Positions 17,666 to 25,150 of a stretch of 42,231 nucleotides of DNA are shown here, piece by piece; positions within the stretch are counted from its first letter, which is position 1; each line of letters opens with the position of its first letter. The stretch is from Pseudomonadota bacterium (GTDB taxonomy: Bacteria > Pseudomonadota > Gammaproteobacteria > Burkholderiales > Sulfuriferulaceae): NCBI GenBank assembly GCA_021845925.1, contig JAJZUW010000005.1, positions 1 through 42,231 of the forward strand, given 5' to 3'. The translations under genes and the position numbers were made by a program. Below the pieces are notes generated by a model. That model worked only from the letters and a program-made list of their open reading frames with translations, made no database searches and was not told where the DNA came from.

Positions 17666-17866
17666 AAATTTCTTTATAAATAAACAGAATATATTGCCAT
17701 TGATGGGTCTTGTGTTGCTTGCATAAATGTGCGCGGGTACAAGCCTTAACTGAGAGCCAATAGGTTAGCAACTTTACGGTAAGAACTGGGGGCGGTGGTT
17801 GCGAATCTGAGCACTCAGCAGCTGATTAGCAAATTTCTGTTGGACCCACAGAAGGCTGGAAACAAA

Positions 17867-17898
17867 AATGGCTTGCAACCGAAGAGTTGCAAGCCATT
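17867..17898 (-). terminator. Perfect 12-bp terminator hairpin next to the att copy
   Basis: AATGGCTTGCAA (17867-17878) and TTGCAAGCCATT (17887-17898) pair perfectly around an 8-nt loop. On the minus strand the stem ends in ATTTTTGTTT. It lies nine bases beyond the truncated tRNA copy, in the position and orientation expected for the original terminator of tRNA-Arg before the island was inserted. Confidence 0.75.
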
Positions 17899-17906
17899 GT
17901 TTTATC

Positions 17907-17949
17907 TGGCGCGCCCGAAGAGATTCGAACTCCTGACCCCTTGGTTCGT
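17907..17949. repeat. Distal attachment-site copy of the tRNA-Arg 3' end
   Basis: These 43 bases are identical to 19173-19215, the 3' part of tRNA-Arg(ACG) from CCA through the anticodon loop. After 17949 the similarity stops abruptly. The copy lacks the 5' half, so it is not a tRNA gene. A directly repeated tRNA 3' end is the classic product of site-specific integration. The rest of 17585-18120 has no gene; it holds the autotransporter promoter, the terminator, this copy, and about 170 bases of featureless AT-rich island DNA. Confidence 0.88.
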
Positions 17950-18120
17950 GGACGCGGTCTTGGCGTAAAATTTAATTTATTAAACAATCACTTGCAATGC
18001 TTGCCAACCGATTTAAACCAGTTTTGTCAAATGTGGCCTTGTTACATTTCGATCATGGCTGCCCAAGCCATATCATTCTTTGAGTCGACCAGCCAGTCGA
18101 GTCATCAGGTCCATGCGTTC

Positions 18121-18149
18121 TTGACTGTATCGCATAAGAGATACACAAT
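18121..18149 (+). promoter_or_regulatory. Promoter and candidate autoregulatory operator of the dinJ-yafQ unit
   Basis: TTGACT (18121-18126) and CACAAT (18144-18149) are spaced by 17 bases. Between them TGTATC (18126-18131) and GATACA (18140-18145) form an inverted repeat with an 8-nt centre, well placed for autoregulation by the ribbon-helix-helix antitoxin. The hexamers are imperfect and the operator is inferred from symmetry and position. Confidence 0.5.
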
Positions 18150-18170
18150 GGCAAAAAGGAGGGTTTGACC

Positions 18171-18449
18171 ATGTCCCGTTCCACGATGCTCCACGTTCGC
18201 GTGGATGATGTAACCAAGACCCAGGCAAGTGAAGCGCTGGCCGCTATGGGGTTGTCCGTGTCGGATGCGGTTCGCATCCTGCTCAAGCGCGTAGTCAACG
18301 ACCAGGCGTTCCCGCTGGAATTGAAGGTTCCCAATGCACAGACCCGCGCGGCGATGGAAGATGCCCGTGCGATGAGAAAGGCGCGCGCTGCTCGATTCGA
18401 ATCTGCGGATGCACTGATCGATGACCTCGGAAAAGTCCGCCAGCAGTAA
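18171..18449 (+). CDS. RelB/DinJ family antitoxin
   Basis: The 92-residue antitoxin binds and neutralises the YafQ-type toxin encoded next and, by family knowledge, represses its own operon through an N-terminal ribbon-helix-helix domain. Residues 4-45 carry the family pattern MLHVRVDDVTKTQA...MGLSVSDAVRILLKRVV, then the PLELKVPNAQT link and a charged helical C-terminus that wraps the toxin. The ATG at 18171 has AAGGAGGG at 18156-18163. The upstream in-frame TTG at 18165 is too close to that site. It overlaps the toxin gene by 29 bases. Confidence 0.9.
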   Translation: MSRSTMLHVRVDDVTKTQASEALAAMGLSVSDAVRILLKRVVNDQAFPLELKVPNAQTRAAMEDARAMRKARAARFESADALIDDLGKVRQQ

Positions 18450-18741
18450 ACGGGCCTCACCGCCCAAGGCTTGCGATTACACCAAGGCATTCCTCAAAGA
18501 TTGGGAACGCCTGTCTCGCTCAGGCCGCTACGACCTGCGACGACTGAAAGAGGCGATGCTGCTGCTCATCGCCAACGATGCACCTTTAGGGCCTGAATGG
18601 CTGGATCATCCCCTCAAGGGAGACTGGGCCGATCATCGCGAATGTCACATTGGCGGTGATTTCCTGCTGATCTACCAGTCGGAAGGCAACACCATCATCT
18701 TCGTACGCACAGGCTCGCATTCTGAATTGTTCGAGGAATGA
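18421..18741 (+). CDS. YafQ family (RelE superfamily) mRNA interferase toxin
   Basis: The 106-residue toxin is of the ribosome-dependent RNase type. Catalytic residues of E. coli YafQ (H50, H63, D67, H87, F91) align at a constant offset of 13 with H63 (LDHPL), H76 (ECHI), D80 (GDFLLIY), H100 and F104 (GSHSELF), so it should be active. The extra N-terminal residues come from the start at 18421, inside the antitoxin gene; a shorter start cannot be excluded. It overlaps the antitoxin by 29 bases, giving coupled translation with the antitoxin made first. Confidence 0.9.
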   Translation: MTSEKSASSKRASPPKACDYTKAFLKDWERLSRSGRYDLRRLKEAMLLLIANDAPLGPEWLDHPLKGDWADHRECHIGGDFLLIYQSEGNTIIFVRTGSHSELFEE

Positions 18742-18743
18742 AC

Positions 18744-18968
18744 ATGGCTATCGAAACGCTCCCCGAATTCACACGCCCCGCTCGCCGGCGCTGGAATTCC
18801 ATCTCTGCCGACATCCGCCAACGGCTGCTGGCGAATGTATGGTGTGGAAATTGCCGCCATGAAGTCACGATCACCAACTTCACCGGCGCGATCCGGGACG
18901 ATAACTTGCTCCTGGTTGGCAAATGCGCCGAATGCAAAGGTGATGTTGCACGGGTGATCGAGGGCTGA
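18744..18968 (+). CDS. Small zinc-ribbon protein coupled to the toxin gene
   Basis: This 74-residue protein has two CxxC pairs (WCGNC and KCAEC) about 23 residues apart, expected to bind one zinc ion, and a basic N-terminal part (RPARRRWNSI). No function is recognised. GAGGA at 18733-18737, inside the end of the toxin gene, favours ATG 18744. An ATG at 18738 overlaps the toxin stop (ATGA) but is too close to that site. Its tight linkage suggests a third component of the toxin-antitoxin unit, or simply a co-transferred passenger. Confidence 0.72.
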   Translation: MAIETLPEFTRPARRRWNSISADIRQRLLANVWCGNCRHEVTITNFTGAIRDDNLLLVGKCAECKGDVARVIEG

Positions 18969-19063
18969 TCTTCCCGGTCGGATGTCAAATTGCTCGATCA
19001 ATTCCCGCTGCGCCTCCAATCCACCGGCAACGGGTTACGCTGGAACCACAATAGGTTTGTAAA

Positions 19064-19118
19064 ACAGCGTGCAAAACTGACCAGGAAACCGGGGTAAACA
19101 GCGTGCAAAATTGACCAG
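19064..19118. repeat. Two 21-bp repeats, possible IS21-type transposon end
   Basis: Positions 19064-19084 and 19098-19118 differ at one base out of 21 (core GCGTGCAAAA then TGACCAG), with a period of 34. Multiple short terminal repeats containing a CAAAA-TGACC core are typical of IS21-family ends. No transposase is present, so this would be a solo end. The stretch 18969-19139 holds no gene. Confidence 0.5.
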
Positions 19119-19135
19119 CGCTACAATGCGCAAAA

Positions 19136-19165
19136 TGAAAAAGGGCCAGCCGAAGCTAACCCTTT
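19136..19165 (-). terminator. Terminator of tRNA-Arg inside the island
   Basis: On the minus strand, AAAGGGTTAGC, a TTCG loop and GCTGGCCCTTT form an 11-bp stem with two G-T wobbles, followed by TTTTCATTTT. It lies eight bases after the tRNA 3' end and now terminates tRNA-Arg. The likely original terminator is at 17867-17898, on the far side of the island. Confidence 0.8.
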
Positions 19166-19172
19166 GAATTTG

Positions 19173-19215
19173 TGGCGCGCCCGAAGAGATTCGAACTCCT
19201 GACCCCTTGGTTCGT
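19173..19215. repeat. Proximal attachment site within tRNA-Arg
   Basis: This is the 43-bp segment from CCA to the anticodon loop that recurs exactly at 17907-17949. It contains the T-arm, a usual recombination site for tyrosine integrases. The exact crossover point cannot be placed within the identity. Confidence 0.85.
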
Positions 19216-19249
19216 AGCCAAGTACTCTATCCAGCTGAGCTACGGGCGC
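19173..19249 (-). tRNA. tRNA-Arg (anticodon ACG)
   Basis: On the minus strand the gene folds as a full cloverleaf: acceptor GCGCCCG/CGGGCGC with discriminator G and encoded CCA (77 nt in all), anticodon stem CTTGG/CCAAG with loop CTACGAA giving anticodon ACG, and T-loop TTCGAAT. ACG (read as ICG after deamination) decodes CGU, CGC and CGA arginine codons. Its 3' 43 bases are duplicated at 17907-17949 and serve as the attachment site of the mini-island. The integration left the gene intact. Confidence 0.97.
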
Positions 19250-19271
19250 GTGCTGATCAATGAAGACCGGC

Positions 19272-19300
19272 ATCATATCATGTCTTTGGGAAGGGCTCAA
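19272..19300 (-). promoter_or_regulatory. Promoter of tRNA-Arg
   Basis: On the minus strand TTGAGC (19295-19300), a 17-base spacer and TATGAT (19272-19277) form a good sigma-70 promoter, followed by a GC-rich discriminator (GCCGG) typical of stringently controlled stable-RNA promoters. The start of transcription would be near 19265, about 16 bases before the tRNA. Confidence 0.65.
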
Positions 19301-19440
19301 GTGCTGGACATCTTTCTGTGTTACTGCGTCTGCGCAGACTGGTTTTGTCTCAGTCTGGCGCAAGGGCCCGATGCCTGTCTTCTGGCACAGAATTGTCAGA
19401 ATGTCTGGTTATACTGGCCCGATTGGCATGGGGGAAGGTG

Positions 19441-20349
19441 ATGCATTTCAGAAAACTGGTTGTGATGTGGCTGTTGTGTTTGTCAGCGCCGGCATTGGCC
19501 TGGGGGCCGGAAGGACATGCCATGATTGCGGATATGGCGGAAGCACATCTGACACCGCAAGCAAATGCGCTGGTGCTGCAGTTGCTGGCAGTCGAAGGCT
19601 ACCGCCATCTGGATCAGGTTTCTTCCTGGCCGGATGCCATTCGCAGCCAGCAACCGGATACCGGGCCCTGGCATTATGTGGACATACCCTTATACGCCGA
19701 GCAGTATAACGAGGTGCGCGATTGTCATTTTGACCAACATAATCAGCGCATTGATTCATTGACCTGTGTGGTGGACCAGTTGCCGAAATGGACGCGGGTA
19801 CTGGCTGATCCTGCACAGCCATTGGACCAACGGGAGGTTGCGCTGAAATGGGTGGTACATCTGATGGGGGATATCCACCAGCCTCTGCATGCGGAAGACG
19901 ACCATGACCGGGGTGGCAATGATGTCCGGCTGGATTGGTATGGTGCACACAGTAACCTGCATGCCGTCTGGGATCTGGGGGTGATTGAGCATCATTTTGG
20001 CTGGCATCTGGGGCCTGGTTACAGTTTTGATCATGATGCGGTGCGACAGCAGGCATTACGACTGGACGGCGAAATTGCATCCGAGCAACGGGTGATATGG
20101 GCTCCGTCTGGTGAACTTATACAGATCAATGACCGAACCATAGCCTGGGTGAATTACTCTCACCATCTTGCGTGTGCGGCGTACCGGCATCTGCCGCCGG
20201 TGTTCATGACCGGTTGGGAAGATCAGTATCAAAATTGGGCATGGCCTGTGATCCAGGATCAACTGAAGAGTGCGAGCGTACGCTTGGCACGTTTGCTAAA
20301 TGAAGTGGCAGCGCGTCAACCAGCCACTGCCGGCGTTAAATCCGAATGA
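19441..20349 (+). CDS. S1/P1-type nuclease (exported, zinc-dependent)
   Basis: This 302-residue secreted or periplasmic nuclease is of the S1/P1 family (single-stranded nucleic acid phosphodiesterase/3'-nucleotidase). The signal peptide of about 20 residues ends ALA, so the mature protein begins with W, a zinc ligand in the family, followed by a histidine six residues in (WGPEGH). Other zinc ligands are visible in SSWPDAIR, WHYVDIP, HLMGDIHQPLH and LHAVWD. A purine-rich ribosome binding site (GGGGGAAGG) precedes ATG 19441. The upstream in-frame extension lacks support. Its end overlaps the convergent GGDEF gene by 14 bases. Confidence 0.9.
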   Translation: MHFRKLVVMWLLCLSAPALAWGPEGHAMIADMAEAHLTPQANALVLQLLAVEGYRHLDQVSSWPDAIRSQQPDTGPWHYVDIPLYAEQYNEVRDCHFDQHNQRIDSLTCVVDQLPKWTRVLADPAQPLDQREVALKWVVHLMGDIHQPLHAEDDHDRGGNDVRLDWYGAHSNLHAVWDLGVIEHHFGWHLGPGYSFDHDAVRQQALRLDGEIASEQRVIWAPSGELIQINDRTIAWVNYSHHLACAAYRHLPPVFMTGWEDQYQNWAWPVIQDQLKSASVRLARLLNEVAARQPATAGVKSE

Positions 20350-22015
20350 ACGCGTGCTGGTTTTTTCCGGATGATTTGGCGCGATACATGGCGTTGTCGG
20401 CGCGGCGGATAACCTCGTCGCAGTCATTGTCGTTCATGAACAGGGTGATGCCAATGCTTGGACTGATCAGCCAGTCGTGGGATTCGAGCATATAGGGTTC
20501 GTTTAGCACCTGCAGGAGTTTGTCACCCATCAGTTCGCATTGCTGGCTGGCTATCGTGGCATCCTCGTCCAGATCGTTAACCAGCAGAATGAATTCGTCG
20601 CCACCAAACCGGGCGACAAAATCTTCTGCCCTGATGTGGGCGGCAAGGCGCAGGGCAACCTGTACCAATAGCATGTCACCAGCCTTGTGACCGTGGCTGT
20701 CATTCAGTTGTTTGAAATGGTCCAGATCAATAAAAAACAGCCCACCATGTCGTTGCTGTCGACGGGCCGATGACATAGCCTGTTCCAGGCGTTCCACCAG
20801 TGCGCGGCGGTTTGGCAATTGCGTCAGTGGGTCATGATAAGCCAGGCGGCTGACTTCCTGCATGGCATTGACACGTTGTTCCTCAAGGTTTTTGAGTTCT
20901 GTCAGGTCGCGAATGAAGACAAACAGTTCGTTGAGTTCCGCCACCATGCTGACAGTCACTTCGGCCGGCCAATAGCTGCCGTCCTTGCGGCGGTGCCAGG
21001 TTTCGAAGCGGTCAAACCCTTGCCGGCTCACCTGCTCGATGTGGTTGCGCGTGTCTTCCTCAAGCTCAATGGCGTCCAGTTGGCTGACGGTCATGTTGCG
21101 TAATTCGTCTTCGCTGTAACCGGACATGCGGCAGTATGCCGGGTTGACCACCTTCAATTGCTGGCTGTTTCCATCAACGACCCAGAAGCCATCGGGGGTG
21201 GTTTCGATGACTGAACGGTAACGCAGCTCGCGTTGGTAGAGTTCATGCATCTGGGAATGCCGTTCGCTGACATCGGCAATGCTGGCAATGACGGATGTGC
21301 CTTTATCGGTTTGAATCGGAGCCAGCCCGACTTCAACAATCAGGCTGCGGCCATCGCGCGTGATGGCTGTCAGGTCTCGTCCGTCTCCCATCTTGCGTGG
21401 TTCCGGATGAGTCATGAATGTTTCTCGATGCTGGATGTGCGCTTGATGCAGGGTTTCCGGCAGCAGCATTTCGACCGATTGTCCAATCAGTTCGCTGCGC
21501 AGATAGCCAAACATGTTTTCCATGCTGGCATTGCAGATTTCTATGATTCCATTCTTGTCGGCCATCAGGAGCGCAATGGGTGCGCTTTCGATGGCCTTGT
21601 GAAACAACATGCGTTCCTGTTCGATAGCAAACTGCATGAGTTTTCTGTTGGTGATGTCGTGCGCGATATGGCAGAGCCCGATCAGTTTGCCCTGTTCGGA
21701 ATGCACCAGAAACCGGCTCACCAAAAAACAGTGTGCCTGTCCATTGCGGTCATGCTGGGTGATTTCATGCTGTTGACTGGTGGCGTCGGGCATGTCCTGC
21801 CATGCCGGCAAGCCGGTAAACAGTGATTGTCTTGAGGCGGGTTTTGTCAGTGCCGCGAGAGGCAGGTCGAAGAATTCCACAGTGGCCTGATTAGCCAGCA
21901 CCATCCGGCTTTCTGTGTCCAGAAGATAGATCAGATCCTGATTGCCATCCAGAACGGCTTCCAGCAAACCGGCTGTGCTGACGTCATCTGGAAGCTGGGT
22001 GATGGATTTTTTCAT
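20336..22015 (-). CDS. PAS-PAS-PAS-GGDEF diguanylate cyclase
   Basis: The 559-residue protein has three predicted PAS domains (roughly residues 15-115, 135-250 and 260-375) followed by a GGDEF domain (about 390-559). It should make cyclic di-GMP from GTP in response to a PAS-sensed cue. The active site reads FGGDEF, and an RAED inhibitory-site motif lies exactly five residues before it, so product inhibition is expected. No transmembrane segment is seen, so it is probably cytoplasmic. It is a single gene, convergent with the nuclease. The sensed signal cannot be read from sequence. An HD-GYP protein with the opposite activity is at 29442. Confidence 0.93.
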   Translation of the reverse strand: MKKSITQLPDDVSTAGLLEAVLDGNQDLIYLLDTESRMVLANQATVEFFDLPLAALTKPASRQSLFTGLPAWQDMPDATSQQHEITQHDRNGQAHCFLVSRFLVHSEQGKLIGLCHIAHDITNRKLMQFAIEQERMLFHKAIESAPIALLMADKNGIIEICNASMENMFGYLRSELIGQSVEMLLPETLHQAHIQHRETFMTHPEPRKMGDGRDLTAITRDGRSLIVEVGLAPIQTDKGTSVIASIADVSERHSQMHELYQRELRYRSVIETTPDGFWVVDGNSQQLKVVNPAYCRMSGYSEDELRNMTVSQLDAIELEEDTRNHIEQVSRQGFDRFETWHRRKDGSYWPAEVTVSMVAELNELFVFIRDLTELKNLEEQRVNAMQEVSRLAYHDPLTQLPNRRALVERLEQAMSSARRQQRHGGLFFIDLDHFKQLNDSHGHKAGDMLLVQVALRLAAHIRAEDFVARFGGDEFILLVNDLDEDATIASQQCELMGDKLLQVLNEPYMLESHDWLISPSIGITLFMNDNDCDEVIRRADNAMYRAKSSGKNQHAFIRI

Positions 22016-22178
22016 GGACTGGGCTGCAGCACATGTGGCTGTTCAGGCTACCGTTATCAACTGGTGATTGCAAGCTGAATTTTGCGGCATGACCATCGGG
22101 TTGGGTAACTGTCAGAAGTGTCAGGCGATCGGGTGCGCCCGATTCAGGCGTGTTCTGGGTTCCAGGCGGGAGCAGGCG

Positions 22179-22631
22179 TCAGAGATACAGGCGTTCCAGC
22201 GCTCGTTCGTTCAGCTTGTGCAGTTTGTGGTGCAAGTCATCGCCCAGCAGTTCAATCACCCGTTCCTGGGCTTTTTGCCAGCATTCCTGGGCTGTTTTCT
22301 GTTTTTGTCTGCCGGCCGGAGTGGCACTGGCGATCCGGATGCGAGCATCGTGGCGCGAAGCATCTACGGTGACCCAGTCGTTGGTGATCAGTGGACGGAT
22401 ATTGCGGCTGAGAGTCGAGGCATCCAGACCAATCATGTCGGCAAGTTCGCCAAGCGCAATCGGACCAGAAAGCACAATTTGGGTCAGCAGGGTGAACTGG
22501 GTGGCCTTCAGCCCGGCTTTGGCCAGTTCGGCATCATAGTAACGGGACAATGCTCTCACCAGCTTTCGTACCTTGTAGTGGGTGCAAAGTTGTGGGTCCA
22601 GTGCGGAATGGTTCATTGGTGCCGGAATCAT
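22179..22631 (-). CDS. MarR family transcriptional regulator
   Basis: This 150-residue winged-helix regulator has the recognition helix in LGELADMIGLDASTLSRNI and the wing in DASRHDARIRIASATPAG, the typical MarR layout. It is divergent from the aliphatic amidase gene, with a palindrome between them, so it probably regulates itself and perhaps amiE. In Pseudomonas amiE is controlled by the antiterminator AmiR with AmiC instead. ATG 22631 and ATG 22616 are both possible starts, and neither has a clear ribosome binding site. Inducer unknown. The gap 22016-22178 to the GGDEF gene holds no gene. Confidence 0.88.
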   Translation of the reverse strand: MIPAPMNHSALDPQLCTHYKVRKLVRALSRYYDAELAKAGLKATQFTLLTQIVLSGPIALGELADMIGLDASTLSRNIRPLITNDWVTVDASRHDARIRIASATPAGRQKQKTAQECWQKAQERVIELLGDDLHHKLHKLNERALERLYL

Positions 22632-22649
22632 TGTAATGATCTTTTTATC

Positions 22650-22666
22650 TTATCATGAATTGATAA
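22650..22666. promoter_or_regulatory. Palindromic operator candidate for the MarR regulator
   Basis: TTATCA (22650-22655) and TGATAA (22661-22666) form a perfect inverted repeat with a 5-nt centre, 19 bases upstream of the MarR start and 130 bases upstream of amiE. Size, symmetry and AT-richness suit a MarR-family operator. Binding is inferred. Confidence 0.5.
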
Positions 22667-22795
22667 ATCATACGTAATCTGCTTGGTTATGTGTGTGTCG
22701 GATGGTATACGCCATCTGACGTATCCACAGGAAGATGCCCGAATTTTACGATGACTGGCAGGTCGTCATTTTTATTGGGCAAATGGAGGCGCAAG

Positions 22796-23824
22796 ATGTA
22801 CCACGGAGATATTTCTTCCAGCAAGGATACGGTCGGGGTGGCGGTGGTCAATTACAGGATGCCTCGCTTGCATACCAAAGCAGAAGTTCTGGACAATTGT
22901 CGCAAGATCGCGGACATGGTGAAGGGCATGAAACTCGGATTGCCGGGAATGGATCTGGTGATTTTTCCGGAATATTCCACGCACGGAATCATGTATGACG
23001 AACAGGAAATGTATGCCACGGCATCGACCATTCCCGGTGAAGAAACGGCCATTTTTGCCGAAGCCTGCCGGTCGGCGAATGTCTGGGGCGTGTTTTCCTT
23101 GACGGGAGAACGGCATGAAATGCATCCCGACAAGGCCCCATACAATACCTTGATTCTGATGAACAACCAGGGCGAGATCGTACAGAAATACCGCAAGATC
23201 ATGCCTTGGGTGCCAATTGAGGGTTGGTACCCCGGCGATCGCACCTATGTGTCGGACGGGCCCAAAGGTCTCAAAATCAGCCTGATTATCTGTGACGATG
23301 GCAATTATCCCGAGATCTGGCGCGATTGCGCCATGAAGGGTGCCGAACTCATCGTGCGTTGCCAGGGCTACATGTACCCGGCCAAGGAGCAGCAGGTTCT
23401 GATCGCCAAGGCCATGGCGTGGGCCAACAATAGTTATGTGGCGGTAGCAAACGCGGCGGGTTTCGATGGTGTGTATTCCTATTTCGGGCATTCGGCCATT
23501 ATCGGGTTTGACGGACGCACCCTGGGTGAGTGCGGCGAAGAAGAAAATGGTATTCAGTACGCCCAGTTGTCGGTATCCATGATTCGTGATGCACGACGCA
23601 ACATGCAGTCCGAAAACCATTTGTTCAAGCTGTTGCATCGCGGTTACACCGGCAAGATCAATTCTGGCGAAGATAACCGAGGTGTCGCGGCCTGCCCGTA
23701 TGAGTTTTATGCCAACTGGATCAGCGATCCCGAAGCCACTCGTGCAGCAGTTGAACGACTGACACGCCCCATGGTGGGCACACCAGAATGTCCGGTCCCG
23801 GGCATTCCGCATACGGATGGTTGA
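22796..23824 (+). CDS. amiE: Aliphatic amidase
   Basis: This 342-residue nitrilase-superfamily enzyme hydrolyses short-chain aliphatic amides to acids and ammonia. It aligns closely with the Pseudomonas aeruginosa enzyme from [20 protein letters not shown] onward. The catalytic triad falls at the same residue numbers: E59 (FPEYS), K134 (YRKI) and C166 (ICDDGN). The start at 22796 matches that family start and has GGAGG at 22785-22789; the longer open frame upstream is not coding. The paralogous formamidase AmiF is the alternative but the N-terminus fits AmiE better. Confidence 0.94.
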   Translation: MYHGDISSSKDTVGVAVVNYRMPRLHTKAEVLDNCRKIADMVKGMKLGLPGMDLVIFPEYSTHGIMYDEQEMYATASTIPGEETAIFAEACRSANVWGVFSLTGERHEMHPDKAPYNTLILMNNQGEIVQKYRKIMPWVPIEGWYPGDRTYVSDGPKGLKISLIICDDGNYPEIWRDCAMKGAELIVRCQGYMYPAKEQQVLIAKAMAWANNSYVAVANAAGFDGVYSYFGHSAIIGFDGRTLGECGEEENGIQYAQLSVSMIRDARRNMQSENHLFKLLHRGYTGKINSGEDNRGVAACPYEFYANWISDPEATRAAVERLTRPMVGTPECPVPGIPHTDG

Positions 23825-23909
23825 ATATAGTCATTTCGGGTTGCGGGACTGATATGCAACTGTCAGGGGTTTCCTCTACACTACAGAATCCGTTGACAAT
23901 CGGTTGAGC

Positions 23910-25070
23910 ATGATGTCTCGCAGACAAAGCAGGAAAATTGCCGGATTTTTGCTGGTTTTTTCTGGTGTCGTCACTCTGACGCACGTATTCCTGTATCAGC
24001 AGATGTTGTTCTGGTTCCAACCGGGCGCCGGCTTCCGCACGGCTCTGCTGGCTGGCCTGGGCGCGCTGGCAACACTGGTGCTGCTGATTTTGCCGTTGCG
24101 GCGCTGGTTGCCGCATCGCATGCTCAACCAGGTGTTGCTGGCCAATTATTTGTGGATGGGGTTCGGGCTGTTGCTGGTGACCTGTTTTCTGGCAGCCGAC
24201 CTGGTGTTGGGGCTGTTCTGGGTGTCAGGGCAATGGACATCGGCTTGGCAGCAAATGCTGGGAACCGGAGCTCTGAGCCTGGCCCTGTCGCTTGGTGCCT
24301 ATGCTCTGTGGAATGGGCAACGTCCGGTTCATGTTCGTCGCGTGACGGTTCGTCTGAAAAAATGGCCGGCATCGCTGGATGGCATGAAGCTGGTGCAATT
24401 GAGCGACATCCACATCGGCCCTATGCTGGGACGAGAATGGCTGCAACGTCTGGTCAGTCAGGTTAATGCTCTGGACGCAGACCTGGTGGCAATTACCGGT
24501 GATCTGGTGGATGGCAGCGTGTCTGATCTGGGTGAGCATGTTGAACCCTTGCGCGAATTGTATTCGCGCTTGGGCACCTATTTTGTGACGGGTAACCATG
24601 AGTATTATTCTGGCGTCACCGAATGGTGTGATTTCCTGGACGGGCTGGGTATCCACGTCTTGCGTAACCGCCATGTTGCCCTGACGATAGGCGAAGGCAA
24701 GTTTGAGCTGGCCGGTGTTGATGATCATGCCAGTCACCATTTTCCGGGAGAGGGAGCAGACCTGCAGGCCGCATTGCGAGGGCGTGATACATCTCTCCCG
24801 GTGATTCTGCTTGCCCATCAGCCTGTGGTGATGCACGATGCCGCTGCCCATGGTATCGACCTGCAGTTGTCCGGACACACCCACGGCGGTCGGTTGTGGC
24901 CATTCCGTTATCTGGTGTACTTGCAGCAGCCTGTTGCGCATGGCCTGTTTCAGCATGAATTGGGTGATCTGCAGCTGTATGTCAGCGCAGGAACCGGATT
25001 TTGGGGGCCACCGATGCGGCTGGGCACTCGAGCCGAGATCACATTGCTGACCTTGCACACGGCAGCATGA
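23910..25070 (+). CDS. Membrane-bound metallophosphoesterase (YaeI/YkuE-like)
   Basis: The 386-residue protein has about four N-terminal hydrophobic segments (residues 1-150) and a C-terminal calcineurin-like phosphoesterase domain. The metal-binding motifs are in order: SDIHIG, TGDLVDG, GNHEYY, an LLAHQP histidine and SGHTHGG. YaeI and YkuE relatives act on lipid or cell-wall-linked phosphodiesters, but the substrate here is unknown. ATGs at 23910 and 23913 are equally plausible starts, with no strong ribosome binding site. The gene ends just before the repeat block. Confidence 0.85.
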   Translation: MMSRRQSRKIAGFLLVFSGVVTLTHVFLYQQMLFWFQPGAGFRTALLAGLGALATLVLLILPLRRWLPHRMLNQVLLANYLWMGFGLLLVTCFLAADLVLGLFWVSGQWTSAWQQMLGTGALSLALSLGAYALWNGQRPVHVRRVTVRLKKWPASLDGMKLVQLSDIHIGPMLGREWLQRLVSQVNALDADLVAITGDLVDGSVSDLGEHVEPLRELYSRLGTYFVTGNHEYYSGVTEWCDFLDGLGIHVLRNRHVALTIGEGKFELAGVDDHASHHFPGEGADLQAALRGRDTSLPVILLAHQPVVMHDAAAHGIDLQLSGHTHGGRLWPFRYLVYLQQPVAHGLFQHELGDLQLYVSAGTGFWGPPMRLGTRAEITLLTLHTAA

Positions 25071-25101
25071 ATTCATCGTCGTGGTTATAACAAAGAGCGT
25101 G

Positions 25102-25138
25102 CCGGATTTGTGGATTCCGCGACTGCGCGCGGAATGAC
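25102..25138 (+). repeat. Dispersed palindromic repeat (ATTCCGCG type)
   Basis: This 37-bp copy contains ATTCCGCG-ACTGCG-CGCGGAAT preceded by CCGGATTTGTGG. It is the reverse complement of 62-98 and differs from 34029-34065 by one base. It stands at the head of the tandem array that follows. Confidence 0.8.
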
Positions 25139-25150
25139 GGGTTGCTCTCC

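Larger units (their letters stand above)
17907..19215. mobile_element. Mini-island integrated at tRNA-Arg(ACG)
   Basis: A segment of about 1.27 kb is bounded by 43-bp direct repeats of the tRNA-Arg 3' end (17907-17949 and 19173-19215). It contains an antitoxin/toxin pair of the DinJ/RelB-YafQ type, a coupled zinc-ribbon gene, two copies of a 21-bp sequence like a transposon end, and a terminator that serves the intact tRNA. No integrase gene is inside. It may have lost one by deletion or may be moved by an integrase in trans. The integrase remnant at 15745 lies outside these boundaries and may belong to an older event. Confidence 0.75.

Noticed and set aside
17907-17949. Second tRNA-Arg gene
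   Set aside because: Only the 3' 43 bases are present; there is no 5' acceptor strand or D-arm.
17887-18168. 93-codon plus-strand frame over the att copy
   Set aside because: It begins in the terminator stem and runs through the partial tRNA; no ribosome binding site or family match.
22772-23812. 346-codon minus-strand frame opposite amiE
   Set aside because: The amiE frame has all catalytic residues; the antisense frame has no motifs.
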